Part shown: positions 59,501 to 64,000 of the stretch, in pieces
How the letters are laid out: each line of letters begins with the position of its first letter
Position numbering within the stretch: position 1 is the stretch's first letter
Source of the DNA: Brachypodium distachyon
Lineage: Eukaryota > Streptophyta > Magnoliopsida > Poales > Poaceae
DNA length: 64,000 nucleotides
NCBI RefSeq assembly: GCF_000005505.3
Contig: NC_016134.3
Location: 42,571,150-42,635,149 of the forward strand
Direction of reading: 5' to 3'
The notes under the pieces: model-generated
Seen by the model: the letters and a program-made list of their open reading frames with translations, nothing else
What the model was told of the DNA's origin: nothing
Databases searched by the model: none
Translations under genes and position numbers: made by a program

Positions 59501-62500
59501 ATCTACAGGAGTTTTGAGCTATGATAGTATGGCATGCAGGTCCTATTTTCCCAATAAAATACTCCAAAATAGTTTGGGCAGTTCTTCAAACACCGAATTG
59601 AAGCTTGGGCAATCATCTTATGATCAATCTATGACTTCCCTATTTCCATCGGTACAATCAACAACAATTGATTTTCAGAAACCTCAGTCACATCTGCCAT
59701 CGATAACTCAAAGTGAGTTCGCCTCTTATTACACTGTTTTCATAAATTTTCTGTCAATTCAAGGTAGTACCACCTGCAATAACTACTAATCAAGCACCTA
59801 CAAATTGTGTATGCTTAGCAATGTCAAGTCTTGTTGTAGCAGTGCTGAACTGTGTGAACGATAGGCACAACAAGAAAAAAGAATTATTGATATTTGACGA
59901 AGGTGAACAGCAAAAGTAATTTGCAATGATTTAGAGCACCTTAGCAGAAAGTCCCGATTTATCCTTCCTTATATACATATAATATCATAACTGTTTCGTG
60001 CAGATCCTTGTCCAAGGCAAACAACCAAGGTGAACAAAAGTATAGGAGAACATACTGAACCACCACTGGGTACAAGAACTAAGAAACAATCGATTGAAGT
60101 TGCTAATGGCATCAACCGTTCTGAAGGTGACGAGCTTACGGATGATAGAGCCAAGGGTTCATTTATCTCATTATTTCTTTCGCATCTTGAGAGGAACAGT
60201 GAAGCCATCAATGATATTCTCAACAGCAATGAGCATAACCGTCCTAAGGCTCTCGATGGTGCATATAGTTCCAATCATTCAAAAATTGCAAGTGGACAAG
60301 TCGACTCGAAGGCTAATGAGAAACATTCTAAGTTGGCCTCTACCATTATTCATACTAAAAGGAGATCAGATGGCAGTTCTCTTTCAGTGGCACCCAGTGG
60401 ACATGTTTCAAAAGTTGTGCCTCTTGCAAATAGTCAGGGGCCTTTAATTCATAGTGACTGCCGGTCGCATTTTCTGCCTAGGCAACCTAATGCTGGAATC
60501 TCCCAAATTTGTGCCAGGGTTTCATGTCCTGCAAATTGCAGGAGTTGCAATCATATCAGTGAAATATCCCATGAGGTTGAATATGCTGAGACTGGGGCTC
60601 CATGTCTATATGATAAAATGGTGGGTTCATCTTGCACTTGCACATGTCATAAGTAATTGGCAACCACCAGCACCACAACCAAGCACCATCATGGTTGTTT
60701 ATGTTTTCTGAAAATTGACAATACAACCATTTTGTGCAGGCCAGGGAACATGGTAGTTTTGAGCGTGTAGATGATTTACACACACACAGAAGTTTGCGTG
60801 TTGACAAAACCATTTGTCAACATGGAAATTCTTGTTCTTCGTCTAGGGAGTTGCTACCTAGTTTTGACCGAAATGATCAACCAACACTGGGAAAATCAAT
60901 ATATCAATGCTGTTGCAAAGTTCAGGGAGTTGTTTCTAGACATGGTTATAGAGCTGGTCACTTGTGCCAAACTCATTTTTCTAATAATGGTGCTCCAATC
61001 CACAAACCTACTGTTGAAGGTGGGTTTCTTCTTCATAAAGATTGTTGTGCTGCGATGGACAACCCTTCTTATTGTTGTTCTTTTACTCTTGAATGTGGCC
61101 TTGTCTTACTTCAGTGGCATACTTTCTTGTTTTTTTTCAGTGCTAAATGAACTTTGTACCTGCTCCACTTTCATACCAAGGTCATCATTATGTTCGAGAG
61201 AACATATGTTACAGTCTTCTTGCCATGAGTGCCCTTTTGATGGGTTTCACTGCAGAAGGTAAGCTGATTTATCTATTCCTCTTTTTATCTCAAGTTCTGG
61301 TTGTTGACATTGCATTATGAACAATTTCTTTCTTCACAGTATGTTATTGTTATATATTTTCTGTTCCATCGTTATTGTAAGTTTGTAACACACTATACTT
61401 CCTGTTGGTAAAAGATATTTTTTCTCTTAGCAAAATTGGATCAGGTATTAGCCTCTGATTAATCTGTTCAACAGTTGGTATGCCTTTTCTTAGTAGTATA
61501 TTTACTACACCGGTACACTATCCACCCATATACCAAAGCAGTTCAGAGATACATAATTTGTGGTTATTTTCTCTATCAAGTGCCATATGTTTCATAACTA
61601 ACGGAACTTGTGCTCTTGCAGCTATCTCCATGCTTGTCTTGACGTTCTTTTATTTATTGCAGTTCTATGGAACATGCAACCAGCAGCTTGACCAAGTGCC
61701 CTCTGCTTGATGCACCTAACAAGCATGAATCAGGTCCGCGCTGGGATGGCAAATGTTGCTACTGTCTAGTTCCAAAATGTTTGGCAGGTTGTGGCTTTAC
61801 AAAGCACTGTGAAGTGAGAGTTGACCAAAGTGATAGTACTCTACAAAAGTGCAAGCATGATTTGCAACTGTCTGCGACATGCTGCACATTAGGAGAGAGT
61901 GAAAAGTCAAGATGTCAGTGCTCAAACAATGCTCAAACATGTTTATTAGAAGATGCCTGTAATAAAATAACAAATCAGCCTCATGTTCCTATAATGGAGA
62001 GACTGAAGAATGTATCAGAAGAATCGGTGTCCAACGGCATCTGGCCTTATAGAGCTGTGACAGAGAAAAAGGTCTCGCCTAGAGGTTTTGGAGTATGTAA
62101 AGAGCAACTGAAGCCTGTATTATCTTCTGGATCCTCCAGTGCCATGGTGACAAAGTTTTCGGCATCACCTGAATTTAGCAATATATCCTCATGTATGGCT
62201 AAATTTGGTGTCGAACGCAAAAAACTCATGTTCGATGAAGGATCAAGAACCGAGAAATTTTCGTCATCAAGCTATGCGCCTACCAGTACAGGGTGTGAAA
62301 GTGAAAAGGTCCTAAATAGTTCCTCTGGATTTCACTTGGGCGCTTCTAAAATGAAGAGAAAATGTAACCAGATTTCTGACAGGAGCACACTAAAAGAAAA
62401 TGAGAAAGCGGAACAGTGTCTTGAAACACGGAAGAAATCAAGAAGATTGAAGTTTTCTGCAGAACATTCAGAATCAGATGATTGTACTAGGAAAATTACT

Positions 62501-64000
62501 CTGCAGTCATCCCAAAATAAGGACTCTCAACCACAGAATGAGGCTAATTCAAATTCTTGCAGGGTGTCAAAAATCAAACGAAAACATAGCACCATGCAAC
62601 AAAATAAGCCTGTGAAACGGCGTCATAGCCATCACAAGACTTTGGAAGGTGCCGAGCAGTTAGACAATGAGGCTATGGTTGGAGAATTAAATTCCTCTGA
62701 TGAAAAAAAGAAAGTAGAGGACATGATCACCCTGGATAGAACAAAATATCAACAGGAAGGGAACCAAGTCTTTGTTCGCAAACTGCCGAAATATGTGTCT
62801 CTGAACTGCATCTCAAATGAACATAACAGGAATGATGCTTGTGATGGAGGTTTACGTCTTGAATCTAGCTTAATTGCTACAGGAATGACGAATGATAATC
62901 GAAGATTTCCTAAAATTGTTCCGCTTAATCTGATTCTTAAAAGGGCTAAGAGATGCCATGTTTTTAAACCCCCCTTGAAGACACAAAAAATCCATTTCCG
63001 TGAGGAGAAGAGTGCAGTTTGTTCTGTAGTTAAATATTCTTTTGTCAATCGTAATTACAGTCCACAAGATGAAGAGGGAATCCAGGGTTCTAGAAAGAAT
63101 AGGTATTCATCTAATGCTTTGAAGCCACACCCTGAGCCTGACTGCAAAAGACCCTGCAACGGTATATTTCTGGAAGCATCTCAATTAGTATCAATACCGT
63201 GATTTGTTTATATAATCAGAAATGTGAAAATACCTTTCATGGTGAACACCATCCAAATGAATGGCATCACTTTTCCAATGCTAAAAAAGGAGCTAAACAT
63301 GGTATATAGACAAATACCATCGATATTATGGAATATGCTTAATTTAGAAATATACAATCAAGTATATTATTGCCATTCATTTTCTACCTGTTGGTGCTGA
63401 TACTGAAAGCTGATCTGTCTCCACATCTGTTTGGCTAATAGGCTCACCTTTTCCCAGATCTGATAGAGATTAGTAACTATAAACAGGTGCAAGGATTGGC
63501 TTATACAGAAAAGCTATATTAGCATGCATTTCCAAACTGCACATTTGCTTAATTTTCACATGAGATGCTAAAGAAATCTTATTTTACTAACATAATGTAC
63601 CGACCATATACAGGAGTTAAGAATCGAAGATCAGGTGTGTCTCTTAACAGGATTAAGAGGTGTGAAGAATCTGCAATTGTTTCAGCATGCAGTCCTTGTG
63701 AAGTGAATGTTGGAAGGTTGCAGTTCCATTAGATGCGATTTTTTGATTTTCCTAAAAAAATTGTAGATACTATACCATGTTATATTTATCATGCTACACT
63801 ACTTCACTGGCTGATCTAACAAAGGTCTGCTTAATATCTTGCACGACACGCAGGTCCAAAGAAAGGCTTAGCTCAGATGATTCATGTTGTGTTTGTGGAA
63901 GTCCATGCCTGGAGCCTTGCAATCAATTGATACAGTGCAGCAAGTGCTATATCAAAGTCTGTCATACTATTTCTACATGTACCTAGTACTACTGCATATT
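56557..64000 (+). CDS. PHD-finger nuclear protein, 5' part (12 exons), runs off the right edge
   Basis: Exons: 56557-56619, 56911-57367, 57480-57611, 58189-58277, 58426-58512, 58998-59712, 60004-60620, 60740-61019, 61141-61258, 61663-63161, 63614-63716, 63854 to about 63956. All phases agree; about 1421 codons so far. Residues 240-280 (KFCEHAGGPAEKAGEIVLMN, then GMSIAQWFKYC) resemble the Tify-binding/TDBD-type motif seen in plant PHD proteins. The middle is long and low in complexity, with cysteine clusters (CTCTCH-like, CCCKVQG) and several basic nuclear-import-like stretches (KKSRRLK, KIKRKHS, VKRRHSHHK). The last exon starts a PHD finger: DSCCVCGSPCLEPCNQLIQ then CSKCYIK, broken by a probable intron before the histidine. 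It is similar to plant PHD proteins with a BRPF/JADE-like finger (compare Arabidopsis At1g77800, from memory). Role in chromatin reading is inferred. Confidence 0.8.
56796..56826 (+). repeat. T12G19 homopolymer run
   Basis: Twelve T followed by nineteen G in intron 1 of the PHD gene. Its length is likely unstable or poorly sequenced. Confidence 0.95.
58570..58682. mobile_element. Stowaway-type MITE (PHD gene intron 5)
   Basis: TIRs ctccctccgttccataattc / gaattatggaacggagggag with TA at both ends (58568-58569, 58683-58684). 113 bp, the best preserved of the group. Confidence 0.95.

Noticed and set aside
60621..60656. Read-through end MVGSSCTCTCHK as the C-terminus of the PHD protein
   Set aside because: A GT donor at 60621 joins in phase to a long series of further exons ending in a PHD finger.

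Overview
The window is nuclear DNA of a grass. The genes carry many short GT-AG introns, several first exons are very GC-rich, and the intergenic DNA and introns hold many Stowaway-type MITEs (ends ctccctccg...cggaggga, TA target), tRNA-derived SINEs, LINEs and two Helitron-like copies. MITE style and gene spacing suggest a Pooideae grass with a compact genome (Brachypodium-like). That is inference; the species cannot be proved from the sequence.

Layout. The first 15.8 kb is mobile-element DNA. It holds a broken LINE cut by the left edge (1-3190), several MITEs and a SINE, Helitron-like copy 1 (6758-8067), and a second, much fresher LINE (about 10148-15770) ending next to a gene. From there on genes dominate, in order: a peroxisomal acyl-activating enzyme (minus, 15965-17810); a Harbinger-like element and Helitron-like copy 2, which sits inside a Stowaway MITE; signal peptidase complex subunit 3 (minus, 23264-27084); a PHOX-type TPR+PB1 co-chaperone-like protein (plus, 28221-30805); a repeat-rich spacer to 37.7 kb; a small acidic protein (plus, 37699-39525); a 15-exon PHT4-type plastid anion/phosphate transporter (minus, 40480-49233); an organellar cysteinyl-tRNA synthetase (minus, 49811-55253); and the first 12 exons of a PHD-finger protein (plus, 56557 to the right edge).

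Gene models were built by hand from splice sites, reading phase and family similarity. Every internal junction keeps phase. All introns are GT-AG except two GC-AG introns, one in the signal peptidase subunit and one in the transporter. The genes look like ordinary housekeeping genes, not a pathway cluster. SPC3/PHOX and CysRS/PHD are divergent pairs sharing upstream regions of 1.1-1.3 kb.

The most interesting structures are in the mobile DNA: a Helitron-like element precisely inserted in a MITE, so both ends are defined; an internal block of that element inverted between its two copies; a tandem duplication carrying the last codons and 3' flank of SPC3, with a natural empty site for another MITE; and a LINE whose first ORF holds nine 10-residue repeats. 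I found no CRISPR array, viral genome or defence-type cluster, and no clearly new multi-gene system.
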